The notes beneath the pieces were generated by a model. The model saw only the letters and a list, made by a program, of their open reading frames with translations. It had not been told where the DNA came from and searched no databases. This document shows positions 8,449 through 16,400 of a stretch of 24,074 nucleotides of DNA, in pieces. The position numbers were made by a program, and so were the translations under genes. The first letter of the stretch is position 1; the number at the start of each line of letters is the position of its first letter. Source of the DNA: UBA6544 sp049601975 (lineage in GTDB: Bacteria; Pseudomonadota; Alphaproteobacteria; UBA8366). Location: NCBI GenBank assembly GCA_049601975.1, contig JBMYRC010000058.1, forward strand, positions 1 through 24,074, in the 5' to 3' direction.

Positions 8449-9288
8449 TTAGCCAAAGTATTCTATCCGTTGATCCGGTGGGAGGATCGTGTTCAGCAGC
8501 ATCTCAAGACGCCGTGGATTTTCGTGGCGACCCATCGAAGCAGTTGCCATAACGTGAATTTGGTTGATTAGAGCGTCCTCGCTTGAGTTTCGTTCGAGCT
8601 TCGAGGCGAGGGGTGAAAAGATCATATTGGCCATCACCGCACCGTAAAAAGTGGTGAGCAGGGCGACTGCCATACTGGGACCGATGGTGCCTGGATCGCT
8701 GAGATTGCCGAGCATTTGAACTAAACCAACGAGTGTGCCGATCAGTCCCATGGCGGGAGATATTTCGGCTGCCTTGCGCAAAACACCAACGGTACGTGTA
8801 TGTCTTCGCGCTGCTGCCTGCATTTCCCCTTGCATGATACGCTCAATTTCGTCGCCAGACGAACCGTCGAGCAACATCTTGAGGCCTTTGTGTAGCATTT
8901 CTTCGTTCATCAAGCGGGGAACATACGGCTCCATCGCCAGCAGGCCTTTGCGCCGGGAGAGATCGGCGAGTTGCAAGACATGCAAGGCGGCCGATGCCGG
9001 GTTACGTGTGTGATAAAAGACCGTCGACATGACGATGGCGAATGTAGTGCCGACGTCACGGAAAGAATAGCATGCAATCGTTATCCCGAAAGTGCCGCCG
9101 ATGACGATGCAAATTGACGGGATATCGATAAAGGCATAAGGGCTACCGCCGAGCACGATTGCTGTGATGATCAGGGCGAAAGCACCAAGAATACCGAAAA
9201 GCGTGGCGATATCGACGATCGAGCGCACCGAGGGCGCACGAACGAATTCGGTCTTTTCAGGAGGGGCCGAATTGGTATCGGTCGACAT
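8449..9288 (-). CDS. motA: MotA/PomA-type flagellar stator subunit
   Basis: MotA forms the ion-conducting stator around MotB and pushes on FliG. The 279-residue product has hydrophobic helices near residues 24-47 and 52-74, a large cytoplasmic loop (about 80-185), then the paired C-terminal helices containing SPAMGLIGTLVGLVQMLGNL and a GPSMAVALLTTFYGAVMANM-type segment, where the Pro residues required for torque generation lie. The compact layout with an N-terminal SIVDIATLFGILGAF helix is closer to the PomA/MotA-MCP group than to enteric MotA, but I cannot settle whether it uses sodium or protons. No motB is present in the window. It lies 28 bases after fliN and 31 bases before flbD. The ribosome site is weak. 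Confidence 0.92.
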   Translation of the reverse strand: MSTDTNSAPPEKTEFVRAPSVRSIVDIATLFGILGAFALIITAIVLGGSPYAFIDIPSICIVIGGTFGITIACYSFRDVGTTFAIVMSTVFYHTRNPASAALHVLQLADLSRRKGLLAMEPYVPRLMNEEMLHKGLKMLLDGSSGDEIERIMQGEMQAAARRHTRTVGVLRKAAEISPAMGLIGTLVGLVQMLGNLSDPGTIGPSMAVALLTTFYGAVMANMIFSPLASKLERNSSEDALINQIHVMATASMGRHENPRRLEMLLNTILPPDQRIEYFG

Positions 9289-9316
9289 CTTGTGCGTTAT
9301 CCAGTGGCCGTCAGCG

Positions 9317-9682
9317 TTAAGATTGGTCCGACTTAATGATCTCCGTCATTGTCACGCCGAGTTTGTCTTCGACGACGACGACTTCGCCGCGCGCGACAAG
9401 GCGATTGTTGACATATATATCGATCGCTTCCCCGACCTTACGGTCTAGTTCGACAACTGCGCCGCGCCCGAGTTTTAGTAATTGGCTTACTTGCATCGAT
9501 GCCTTGCCGAGCACAGCGGAAACCTGAACGGGGATATCGTATACGGCTTCAAGGTCCTGGGCACCCTGTGGTAAGCCGGCACCCATATCCCCCATAGCCA
9601 TGGAGTCGTCTAGTTCATTGCCCGACGGCTCTGGCGTTTCGGCTTCAAGTTCGCTTAATTGCAGGTCATCGTCGTCGACCAT
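9317..9682 (-). CDS. fliN: FliN, C-ring switch protein
   Basis: FliN forms the base of the flagellar C-ring and provides the docking site for FliH. The first 45 residues are acidic and flexible (DDDDLQLSELEAETPEPSG). Residues 46-121 form the conserved SpoA/FliN domain with the family pattern YDIPVQVSAVLGK, QLLKLGRGAVVELDRKVGE and VARGEVVVVEDKLGVTMTEI. The length of 121 is normal. A strong AGGAGG ribosome site lies six bases before the ATG. It follows fliH (27-base gap) and precedes motA, the order seen in other alphaproteobacterial clusters. No fliM is visible here. Confidence 0.96.
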   Translation of the reverse strand: MVDDDDLQLSELEAETPEPSGNELDDSMAMGDMGAGLPQGAQDLEAVYDIPVQVSAVLGKASMQVSQLLKLGRGAVVELDRKVGEAIDIYVNNRLVARGEVVVVEDKLGVTMTEIIKSDQS

Positions 9683-9709
9683 ATAGGCCTCCTATTGGAA
9701 TTTGATGAT

Positions 9710-10687
9710 TCATGTCGATTCCGCATTCACGGGTATTTCCGACACATCATCGATTGTTTCTTCTTGATCCAGGTAACTCTGGGGAATGTCAATGATTTCG
9801 CCATCCGAATCACCGGGAGATTCTGCTGGACCTGTCGGAGAAAAGTCCGTTCCTTGTTCCGCCGCTAGGGTTTCGGCGTCCATCGGAACGGCATCATGGG
9901 TAACATTCAAGCTCTCAGGCATCTCCGCCGCAGCAATTTCTGGGGCCGTTTCCGTTTCCGCCGTCATTTTGGTTTCCATACCGTCTATCGGTAAGGGTGC
10001 GAGTGGCTGCGCGCCAATCTCTAACGGGGTTGCTGGCGCATGGCGAGGTACAGCTTGGGATAAAGCCTCTATTTCCCTCAATGTCGTCTCGATAATGCGC
10101 TCGGCTTCGCCCTCGCTCCATCGAATTTGGCAATCCGCTGGACCTAATTCGCTATCGCCGGTCACCTCAAGTATTCCACTGAAGCCAATGCGTCCTTTCA
10201 GATCTGTTAAGTCACGTTCGATCTCGGGCAGAATTCTTTCCGCGACACGGATCGTAATTCGCGGTTCTTCCAGTATTCTTGACATGATATCGCCAACGAA
10301 TTTTTCGATTTCTGCCGTGCCGCAACTTTGTATGAATTCCGGCAAAAGCTTGGCGACAGCAGCGACAGCTAGCCCGATAGTCTCGCGGGAGATGAGTTCG
10401 TTCGCTTGTTTTTGTTGATCAGTCAATCTATCGAGTGTGTCTGCAAGGATATCAAGTGACGTCGCGACTTGCTGTTCGATACCGGTTGTCGCTTCTTGTA
10501 GGCCGGCCTGTAAGCCTTGCCTGTATGAATCTTCGCGGGCCGCCTGCAATTCCTCTTCGGAAAATGTCGGCGCCGCTTCTTCTTCCTCTTTCTTTTTGAT
10601 CGTCTCTAGTTCTTCCGGCGAGGCGAGAGAATCGAATGATTGTTCGAAAACGAACGGGCGAATTGATTTCTCTGGGCCTGAACTCAT
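9710..10687 (-). CDS. fliH: FliH, flagellar export ATPase regulator, with long acidic C-terminal extension
   Basis: FliH dimers bind and restrain the ATPase FliI and tether it to FliN. I start at the ATG at 10687 because GGAGGACACAGA precedes it with good spacing; an upstream in-frame ATG at 10705 has no such site. The product is about 325 residues. The N-terminal quarter has FVFEQSFDSL and a Lys/Glu-rich helix; the helical core (about 55-200) contains ARAL-like charged repeats and RIAV-type FliH C-domain features such as RITIRVAERILPEIERDLTD. From about residue 215 the protein continues for roughly 110 residues of acidic, Pro/Thr/Ala/Glu-rich, probably disordered sequence, longer than a usual FliH. 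It lies between fliG and fliN. The identity rests mainly on position and helical pattern. Confidence 0.85.
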   Translation of the reverse strand: MSSGPEKSIRPFVFEQSFDSLASPEELETIKKKEEEEAAPTFSEEELQAAREDSYRQGLQAGLQEATTGIEQQVATSLDILADTLDRLTDQQKQANELISRETIGLAVAAVAKLLPEFIQSCGTAEIEKFVGDIMSRILEEPRITIRVAERILPEIERDLTDLKGRIGFSGILEVTGDSELGPADCQIRWSEGEAERIIETTLREIEALSQAVPRHAPATPLEIGAQPLAPLPIDGMETKMTAETETAPEIAAAEMPESLNVTHDAVPMDAETLAAEQGTDFSPTGPAESPGDSDGEIIDIPQSYLDQEETIDDVSEIPVNAEST

Positions 10688-10717
10688 TCTGTGTCCTCCG
10701 AGCAAAAGCGCATCACG

Positions 10718-11734
10718 TCAGTATATCAATTCGCTGTCATCGGTACCGCCAGCAATTGTGATTTCGCCTTTGGTGGACAGATCTTTTGCAATTGCGACGA
10801 TATCTGCTTGAGCTTCGTCGACTTCGCGCAAACGCACCGGGCCTATTGCCGCAATATCGTCCTGCATCATTTGTTCGGCTCGCTCCGACATATTATCGAA
10901 GAATGCCCATTTTAAGGCCTCGGAAGCACCTTTCAGCGCAATTGTTAAGGTTTTCTTCTCGACGACTCGCAGCAAGGTTTGAATTCCGGCCGAATCTATT
11001 TTCGCGAGATCGTTAAATGTGAACATTAATTCGCGAATTTTATCGGCGGCATCGCGATTGCGTTCATCGAGCATATTCATGAGCCGGTTTTCTGTTGACC
11101 GATCCAAACCATTGATAATCTCGGCGACCGCTTCGTGACTGTCTCGATTGTCCGAGTTATCGATTGTTGAAATGAATTCACGTCGCAAGGTTTCTTCCAC
11201 TTCGTCAACGACTTCCTTTTGAACCGAATCCATATCGAGCATCCGGTTAACAACCTCCATAGACATCGACTCCGGAAGGCTCGCCATGACCTTTGCCGCG
11301 TGTTCCGGCTGTAACTTCGCAAGGACCACAGCAACGGTCTGCGGGTATTCATTCTTTAGATAATTGGCAAGAAGTTGACCGTTTATATTGTCCAGCTTCT
11401 CCCACAGGGTGCGACCTTCAAGGCCTTGCACGCCGTTCATGATTTTATCGCCGCGTTCCTGGCCAATCACCTTCTTGAGAAGACGTTCAGTGCTTTCGGG
11501 CGTGCCGATCAAATCGCCAGGCGAGGAGATCTTTTCGCTAAACTCAACAAATAACTGCTCGACGATGACCGCGCTGACAGTGCCGAGCTCGGACATCGAT
11601 TGCGAAAGCTCCCGAATTTCGACGTCCACCATGTTGGCGAATAATTTGGCGGCGAACTCATCGCCAAGTGACAGCATGAGAACCGCTGCTTTATCCTTAC
11701 CTGTAAGGCTGCGGTAGTCGTCCCTTACTCGCAT
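10718..11734 (-). CDS. fliG: FliG, rotor protein of the C-ring
   Basis: FliG joins the MS ring (through FliF) to the switch complex and carries the charged helix on which the stator acts. The 338 residues fit the family. Visible features are the N-terminal LTGKDKAAVLMLSLGDEFAA, the middle domain with EYPQTVAVVLAKLQPEHAAK (a PxTxAxxLxxL-type, EHPQ-like FliG motif), and the C-terminal torque helix IRELMFTFNDLAKID, corresponding to IRxxMFxFEDL in other FliG proteins. GGAGGG lies about ten bases before the ATG. It follows fliF by 19 bases and precedes fliH by 30, so translation is probably coordinated within the operon. Confidence 0.97.
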   Translation of the reverse strand: MRVRDDYRSLTGKDKAAVLMLSLGDEFAAKLFANMVDVEIRELSQSMSELGTVSAVIVEQLFVEFSEKISSPGDLIGTPESTERLLKKVIGQERGDKIMNGVQGLEGRTLWEKLDNINGQLLANYLKNEYPQTVAVVLAKLQPEHAAKVMASLPESMSMEVVNRMLDMDSVQKEVVDEVEETLRREFISTIDNSDNRDSHEAVAEIINGLDRSTENRLMNMLDERNRDAADKIRELMFTFNDLAKIDSAGIQTLLRVVEKKTLTIALKGASEALKWAFFDNMSERAEQMMQDDIAAIGPVRLREVDEAQADIVAIAKDLSTKGEITIAGGTDDSELIY

Positions 11735-11753
11735 TTAGACGCGACCCTCCAGC

Positions 11754-13481
11754 TTATTGTTCTTGATACATCCAACTGCGGATAATTGACACGGCTTCAT
11801 CCGGATGCTTCTCGATGATTTCGCCGACTTTACGCAGTGACGAAGCTCGCACGCGGCCTTCCACCTGACCGATATCGATCAAGGATTCTTCCTGTTGAGC
11901 ACCCGCAGCGACCATGCCTCCCTCGCCCATCACTCCGCCGGGGCCACCCAATTGAGCCATGCCGCCCGGCATCTGGGGTGGCATTCCACCGTCGGCCCCG
12001 ATCATCGGCGGCATGCCTTCCATACCGGGGGGCGGGGGTGGGGCTGTTCGAGCCATGGCTTGCGGTGTGACTTCTAGTACTTTCGAAATCAGCGGTCGCA
12101 CGACCAACAGAAGAATGAGCACACCGACGACTGCGAGGACAACAATCTCGACGAGGCGTTGTAGTTGGCTCGGGTCGAAATCAAAGAGTTGGGAGCTGAT
12201 GCCGCCCTCATCGCTAATTATCGGGCCGCCCGCGAAACGAATATTGACCATTTCGACTTTATCGCCGCGCGTTTCCTCAATCCCTAGGGCGGATTTGACC
12301 AAATCTGAAAACTGTTTCATCTCTTCAGCAGAATACGGTTTTGTCTGGTCAGCCCCTTCGGTATTCTCTCCTTCAACTGGCGTTGGCTTCTTGTGATTGA
12401 TCGCGACCGCGACAAACAGTTGCTCAATTGAACCAGCTTCCTTGATCGTATTGCTGATGCTCTTGGTGATTTCGAAATTATTTGCTTCTTCAGTCCGTTC
12501 CGACTTTGTCGCGTTCGTTGTCCCGTCGCCCGTCGGTGCATCGGGCAAGTTGGTGCTGACGGAAATATTGTCTGCTTGCCCTTCCGCACTTTGACTGGAT
12601 TCGGTGACCGATTGCGACGAGCGTAGTACCTGTCCGTCCGGGTCGTATCTTTCTTCATTCGTGACAACCCGCTGAGCGTCGACCGAGGCCGAGACCTCGG
12701 CGCGAACATTACCGACACCCACCAAAGGTTCGAGGAGCTGTTCTACCTTGCGGGCAAGTCTGTTTTCAATCGAAAGCCGGAGTTCGTCCGGCGTCAGCCC
12801 GGAAATGCCCGCACCTTCAGTGTCTTCCTCACCACCGCGCGCGAGTAGCGTTCCCCGATCATCGACGATAGAAATCCGAGTTGTTTTCAAGCTCGGGACT
12901 GCGGCAGAGACAAGATGCTGTACGGCCGCGACCTGTTTCCGGTCGAGCCGCGCCGCGCCGCGCATTTTCAAGACGACGGACGCGCTCGGCTCTTGCTGCT
13001 GTCTGCTAAAGAGTTCGCGTCTCGGCAGGACCAAGTGGACTCTGGCGCTTTTCACTGTGGAAAACGAACTCACGGATCGACCGAGTTCACCTTCCAAGGC
13101 TCGCAAGCGATTAATGTTCTGTACAAAGCTAGAAGTGCCGAGCCCTTGTTCTTTGTCGAAAATCCCAGCATAGCCGAGATTGCCGCCCGCTGGCAGGCCG
13201 CGTTCGGCCATTTGCATTCTGGCTTCGCCAACCTTGTTCGCCGGCACCATTATCTGTGTGCCGCCCGCAGACATTTCATTGGTGATGCCGAGGCTCTGCA
13301 ATTCGTTGGAGATTTGCGACGCCTCCGCTGGGTCCAAGTCGCTATATAGGAGCGAGAGACTTGGTGTCCAAAGACGGGTCATGATGAAGATGAGAAAAAT
13401 CACCAAGCCGATGGTGACGGCACCCATCATCGCCAATCGTGTGCCGCCAAGGTTTTTCAGTGTATCGACTAATGGATTCAC
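11754..13481 (-). CDS. fliF: FliF, MS-ring protein of the flagellar basal body
   Basis: FliF builds the membrane ring on which the rotor and export gate assemble. The 575 residues have a first transmembrane helix (about 15-37), the YscJ/FliF ring-building domain with LLYSDLDPAEASQISNEL (about 45-62), a long periplasmic part, and a second transmembrane helix (about 443-465). The cytoplasmic tail ends in a FliG-binding segment, VGEIIEKHPDEAVSIIRSWM (about 551-570). Between the second helix and that segment lies an unusual Gly/Met/Pro-rich linker (about 480-525). The start is a GTG at 13479-13481 with AGGAAG about seven bases upstream. It is the first gene of the ten-gene operon running to 1782; the region to its right holds its promoter. 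Confidence 0.97.
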   Translation of the reverse strand: MNPLVDTLKNLGGTRLAMMGAVTIGLVIFLIFIMTRLWTPSLSLLYSDLDPAEASQISNELQSLGITNEMSAGGTQIMVPANKVGEARMQMAERGLPAGGNLGYAGIFDKEQGLGTSSFVQNINRLRALEGELGRSVSSFSTVKSARVHLVLPRRELFSRQQQEPSASVVLKMRGAARLDRKQVAAVQHLVSAAVPSLKTTRISIVDDRGTLLARGGEEDTEGAGISGLTPDELRLSIENRLARKVEQLLEPLVGVGNVRAEVSASVDAQRVVTNEERYDPDGQVLRSSQSVTESSQSAEGQADNISVSTNLPDAPTGDGTTNATKSERTEEANNFEITKSISNTIKEAGSIEQLFVAVAINHKKPTPVEGENTEGADQTKPYSAEEMKQFSDLVKSALGIEETRGDKVEMVNIRFAGGPIISDEGGISSQLFDFDPSQLQRLVEIVVLAVVGVLILLLVVRPLISKVLEVTPQAMARTAPPPPPGMEGMPPMIGADGGMPPQMPGGMAQLGGPGGVMGEGGMVAAGAQQEESLIDIGQVEGRVRASSLRKVGEIIEKHPDEAVSIIRSWMYQEQ

Positions 13482-13597
13482 GGCCGTCTTCCTTGTTCAA
13501 GGATTTTTCTGTTTAACCTATTGAACGACAATCATTTGTTTGACTGCAGCGATCAATGTGAAGCCATCTGCCTTGGCGCGTCAATAAGTTATCGACA

Positions 13598-13614
13598 GGC
13601 AAAACCGATTCCAC
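13598..13614 (-). promoter_or_regulatory. Possible sigma-54 promoter of the fliF operon
   Basis: On the - strand the sequence TGGAATCGGTTTTGCC has GG and GC separated by ten bases, the sigma-54 spacing, with a good TTTTGC -12 element but TGGAA instead of TGGCA at -24. It would place transcription start roughly 105 bases before the fliF GTG. Because the -24 half is imperfect this is only a candidate; a CtrA/sigma-70-type promoter, as in Caulobacter fliF, is the alternative. Confidence 0.4.
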
Positions 13615-13640
13615 TTCGACATTGTAATCGGTTTTACAAT
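13601..13640. repeat. Two overlapping inverted repeats in the fliF control region
   Basis: AAAACCGATT at 13601-13610 is matched by its exact reverse complement AATCGGTTTT at 13626-13635 (ten-base arms, 15-base spacer). A second perfect repeat, ATTGTAA (13621-13627) and TTACAAT (13634-13640) with a six-base centre, overlaps its right arm. The first arm overlaps the candidate -12 element at 13598-13614. They could be alternative operator sites or a structured leader. Confidence 0.6.
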
Positions 13641-13659
13641 AAAAATGAAGTCAAAACGC

Positions 13660-13672
13660 GGCAAAAATTGCC
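13660..13672. promoter_or_regulatory. Palindromic GGCAA-N3-TTGCC site upstream of fliF (candidate FlbD site)
   Basis: The 13-base sequence GGCAAAAATTGCC has perfect five-base arms around AAA. The same arrangement recurs upstream of fliK (18150) and flaG (19245), the genes with sigma-54 promoters. In Caulobacter, FlbD binds ftr elements both at sigma-54 enhancers and at fliF, where it represses; a shared site at all three places fits that scheme. The protein assignment is inference. Confidence 0.5.
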
Positions 13673-13853
13673 CAGTTGGAAAAATAGACATAGATAAACA
13701 AGATCAGCGGTCTCGTATTCAGAGACTGGTCTAAATAGTTATTGAACAGTAAAGGGAAGCGCCGCAAGCATATCAGCAAACCGGATACTTCGATAGGCTA
13801 CTACGGCCCCTATATTTGTGGGTAACTCATAGCTCGTTAAAGTAATCGCGTGA

Positions 13854-14092
13854 TTATAAATTCTCGTCCCCTGGATTTGACCGGTATTCCCCTAGGCGGG
13901 TCACTCTGGGTCCGATAATCCCGTGACGCTCGCATGCGTCGTAAAGAGATATGATTTTGCTTGCGCCGCATAAACAACGCTTGCTTCTCTCCGAATGACC
14001 CAACGTTTGGTATCGCGTGGTGGCAAGTCCACGATGGATGTAGGAGGGTCTTCGAGCTCAATGAAATTCGTTCTGCCGCCTGTCTCGCCCAT
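13854..14092 (-). pseudogene. sciP: Damaged sciP-like gene (DUF1153, CtrA inhibitor): frameshift and probable internal deletion
   Basis: SciP is a small alphaproteobacterial protein that binds CtrA and blocks its activation of target promoters. The start ATG (14092) opens a frame with VDLPPRDTKRWVIRREASVV, the family hallmark (LPPxDTKRWVIRRKAxVV). After AQAK the frame goes wrong and stops early, but shifting by one base at the AAAA run (13946-13949 region) restores ISLYDACERH, then GIIGPRVTRLGEYR and a TAA at 13854-13856. An extra A in that run would repair it. Even repaired, the product is about 79 residues and jumps from CER to HG, skipping the roughly 18-residue EEFxxW-type segment I expect there. 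The place between fliF and flgE matches sciP in Caulobacter. Family length and consensus are from memory. Confidence 0.8.
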
Positions 14093-14152
14093 GAACTTAC
14101 CCGCTGTTCCTTTGATTCCCTCATTAGATGGATGAAGATTAGGGGAAATTAT

Positions 14153-14167
14153 TTAACAAATACCTAA
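14153..14167 (-). promoter_or_regulatory. CtrA-like box upstream of the sciP relic
   Basis: TTAA-N7-CTAA (on the - strand TTAG-N7-TTAA) matches the CtrA consensus TTAA-N7-TTAA at seven of eight positions with the exact seven-base spacer. It lies about 60 bases before the sciP ATG at 14092. In Caulobacter sciP is itself a CtrA target, so the position is meaningful. A single motif of this kind can occur by chance. Confidence 0.5.
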
Positions 14168-14206
14168 TCTTTCAACACAAAATAATGGAACCCGGGAAAA
14201 GAAGAA

Positions 14207-14233
14207 CCCGGCCGTGACTTTCGCCAGGCCGGG
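14207..14233 (-). terminator. Intrinsic terminator after flgE
   Basis: On the - strand CCCGGCC (14233-14227) pairs with GGCCGGG (14213-14207) across a 13-base loop and is followed at once by TTCTTCTTTT. The seven-base GC stem with a T-rich tail, 38 bases after the flgE stop, is a convincing Rho-independent terminator closing the fliK-flgD-flgE operon and separating it from sciP and fliF. Confidence 0.85.
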
Positions 14234-14271
14234 TAAGGAGTAGAGGTATTTGAGTATGAAAAGAGCGTCAG

Positions 14272-15630
14272 CTATCTAACAATACGTGTCAGCTCTTCCA
14301 ACATTTCATCCGCGGTGGTGATGATCCGCGTACTCGCCGAGAAGGCTCGTTGCGTTACAATCATTCGTGTAAATTCATCTGCTAAATCGACTGTGGATTG
14401 TTCCAAGGCCGAGGGAGCAATTGAGCCCGCGCCGCCGCGCCCCGGCTCCAAGGCAACTGCGGGACCGGAATCAGTTGTCTCGACATACACGTTACCCGTT
14501 CGTTCTTGCAATCCGTTCGGATTATTGAAGGTGACGACCGGTACTTGGAAGATATCTCGTGTTTCACCATTATCGAACAATGCAGTGGTAATTCCGGCGT
14601 CGTCGATATTAACCGCGGAGAGAGAACCGAATTGCTTACCGTTCTGTTCAATGAAGTTTGGCGTGAAGTTACCCTGGAACTGGGTGAATCCGTCGGCTTG
14701 GGACGGAGTCCCGAAGTCGAGGGCGACGGTCACGCGGTCCGAGGTCGAGGAGGTGGTCGAATCGAAATCGAACGTCATCTCGAAACGGTTCGTCGTGGCG
14801 TTGACGACACCAACGTCGGTCCCGGTCGCCGAGTTCGATGTGATCGACGACAATGTACCGTCGTTACTAAAGGTCATCGTACCCATGCGAATACCATTCG
14901 CTGCGAAGGCACCGGTAGTCGTTAGCGGATCGTTCGTGCCATCATTGTTCGAATCCGGATCGACGATACCGGCATTTGTGATCGATGCAGTGATGTCCCA
15001 TTCATTGGTGGTTGCGGTCTTGGTGTAAGTCAATGTCAGGGAGTGCTGACCACCTTGAAGATCGAAGACCTGTGCCGTCAGGCTATTCGCGTCGCCGGAA
15101 GTTGCGGCTGCCGGTAAGTTGGCGCCAATTTCGATCAAGGAAGTAGACACTGGAGCCGATGTGAGGTTAGCAGTGTTCAACACCGAGAACGCACTCAGCA
15201 CGTTCGTCTGTTGCACCGTACCGTTACTATCGATCGGCCAACCCATCAGGGTAAACCCACCGGAGTTGACGAGGTTGCCTTCCTTATCCGGGCGAAATTC
15301 ACCCGCTCGGGTGAAAAATGTGTTCCCAGTACCGTCGGTTTGATCGTTGACGGTAAAGAAGCCCGAGCCCGAGATGGCGATATCAGTAGATACCGCAGAG
15401 GACGTTAACAGACCCTGAGCGTCGATTTCGCGTTCAACCTTGGATTGCACGCCGCCAGGGGAGTGAAGATCCGCCGAGGCTTGGGCAGTTACCAAGGTGG
15501 AGAAACGTGGCCGGACAGCCTTAAAGCCGACCGTGTTCACGTTCGCAATATTATCCGCGATCATTCCGAGAGCTTGGCTCTGTGAGAACAGACCCGTCAC
15601 GCCGGACCGCATTGCACCAAAAATACTCAT
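14272..15630 (-). CDS. flgE: FlgE, flagellar hook protein
   Basis: FlgE polymerises into the flexible hook between rod and filament. The 452 residues begin with MSIFGAMRSGVTGLFSQSQA and MIADNIANVNTVGFKA, the conserved rod/hook N-terminal helix, followed by FFTRAGEFRPDKEGNL and the central variable domains. The end, VDLADEFTRMIVTQRAFSAS and IITTADEMLEELTRIVR, is the matching C-terminal helix. Residues 224-235 read DPDSNNDGTNDP, which resembles a calcium-binding Asp/Asn loop and falls in the variable outer domain. AGAGG lies about eight bases before the ATG. It is the last gene of the fliK-flgD-flgE operon, 80 bases after flgD, and is followed by a terminator. Confidence 0.97.
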   Translation of the reverse strand: MSIFGAMRSGVTGLFSQSQALGMIADNIANVNTVGFKAVRPRFSTLVTAQASADLHSPGGVQSKVEREIDAQGLLTSSAVSTDIAISGSGFFTVNDQTDGTGNTFFTRAGEFRPDKEGNLVNSGGFTLMGWPIDSNGTVQQTNVLSAFSVLNTANLTSAPVSTSLIEIGANLPAAATSGDANSLTAQVFDLQGGQHSLTLTYTKTATTNEWDITASITNAGIVDPDSNNDGTNDPLTTTGAFAANGIRMGTMTFSNDGTLSSITSNSATGTDVGVVNATTNRFEMTFDFDSTTSSTSDRVTVALDFGTPSQADGFTQFQGNFTPNFIEQNGKQFGSLSAVNIDDAGITTALFDNGETRDIFQVPVVTFNNPNGLQERTGNVYVETTDSGPAVALEPGRGGAGSIAPSALEQSTVDLADEFTRMIVTQRAFSASTRIITTADEMLEELTRIVR

Positions 15631-15710
15631 CTCAAATTACCTCTTTTTCGTGCTCTATCTGGTTATAGTAATCGAATTTTTTGATTAGTGATTCCACGCG
15701 ATAGTTAAAT

Positions 15711-16382
15711 TCAAAGACCACTCACTTCGTTGTCGACCCCGTTGATATCGCTCAGCGATACCGGAATATCGCCCATCTGTAAGATCGAATTTCCGTTCTC
15801 GAACTGGACGCCGGTGACGGTACCGAACACCGTCTGGTCGTGAGAGATTAGGTCGTCGCTCGTACCCTTCGCCGTGATACTGAACGTATAGGGTCCGTCT
15901 GGTTGCTGGATACCTTGGCCATTTAGGCCGTCCCAGACGAAGGTATGAATACCCGCTGTTGTCGGTATGTCGCGAGTCAAGATGACATCGCCGGAAGCGT
16001 TGGAGATGTTCAGACGTGCCGTCAGGGCATTCTTTGGCAGGAAGTAAGTCGTCTTTGCGGTACTATCTTCCAGCTGCGTTGTATTGCCGTTCGTCTCGAT
16101 CACCTTACCGATGTAGTCGACCGACCCAAGCGCCACGGAATTCTGCTGAAGCGTCACCAGGCTCTCTAACTTCTTATTCTGCTGCACCTGTTGCTCGACG
16201 CTTGAGAACAAAACCAATTGGTTGGTGAACTCGTGCGTGTCGAGCGGTGAAAGTGGATCCTGAAATTGAAGCTGCGTCGTCAGGATAGTGAGGAAATTGT
16301 CCAAATTCCCGGACAAATCCGACAGTGCCTGGCTTGACGCGCCTGCGACTCCGCTTGAATTGGAAGATGCAGCTGCTACCAA
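15711..16382 (-). CDS. flgD: FlgD, hook assembly scaffold (hook cap)
   Basis: FlgD caps the growing hook and is needed for FlgE polymerisation. The conserved N-terminal export/assembly region is clear: LDNFLTILTTQLQFQDPLSP, then EFTNQLVLFSSVEQQVQQNK (about residues 27-70). A beta-sandwich domain follows with VDYIGKVIE and the FlgD-typical WDGLNGQGIQQPDGPYTFSI (about 149-168). The length of 223 is normal. The start codon is TTG at 16380-16382, with GGAG eight bases upstream; no nearer ATG fits. It starts 18 bases after the fliK stop and precedes flgE, so the three are co-transcribed. Confidence 0.95.
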   Translation of the reverse strand: MVAAASSNSSGVAGASSQALSDLSGNLDNFLTILTTQLQFQDPLSPLDTHEFTNQLVLFSSVEQQVQQNKKLESLVTLQQNSVALGSVDYIGKVIETNGNTTQLEDSTAKTTYFLPKNALTARLNISNASGDVILTRDIPTTAGIHTFVWDGLNGQGIQQPDGPYTFSITAKGTSDDLISHDQTVFGTVTGVQFENGNSILQMGDIPVSLSDINGVDNEVSGL

Positions 16383-16400
16383 GGGACTTACTCCTTAAAC

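Noticed and set aside
9786..10418. A 210-codon open frame antisense to fliH
   Set aside because: Lies over the low-complexity tail and core of fliH; Ser/Ile-rich translation with no known features.
13700..13735. GTCTC/GAGAC inverted repeat as a terminator for the sciP relic
   Set aside because: Only a five-base stem with no T-run on the - strand.
14315..15028. A 237-codon open frame antisense to flgE
   Set aside because: Explained by the codon use of the hook gene on the other strand; no recognisable domain.
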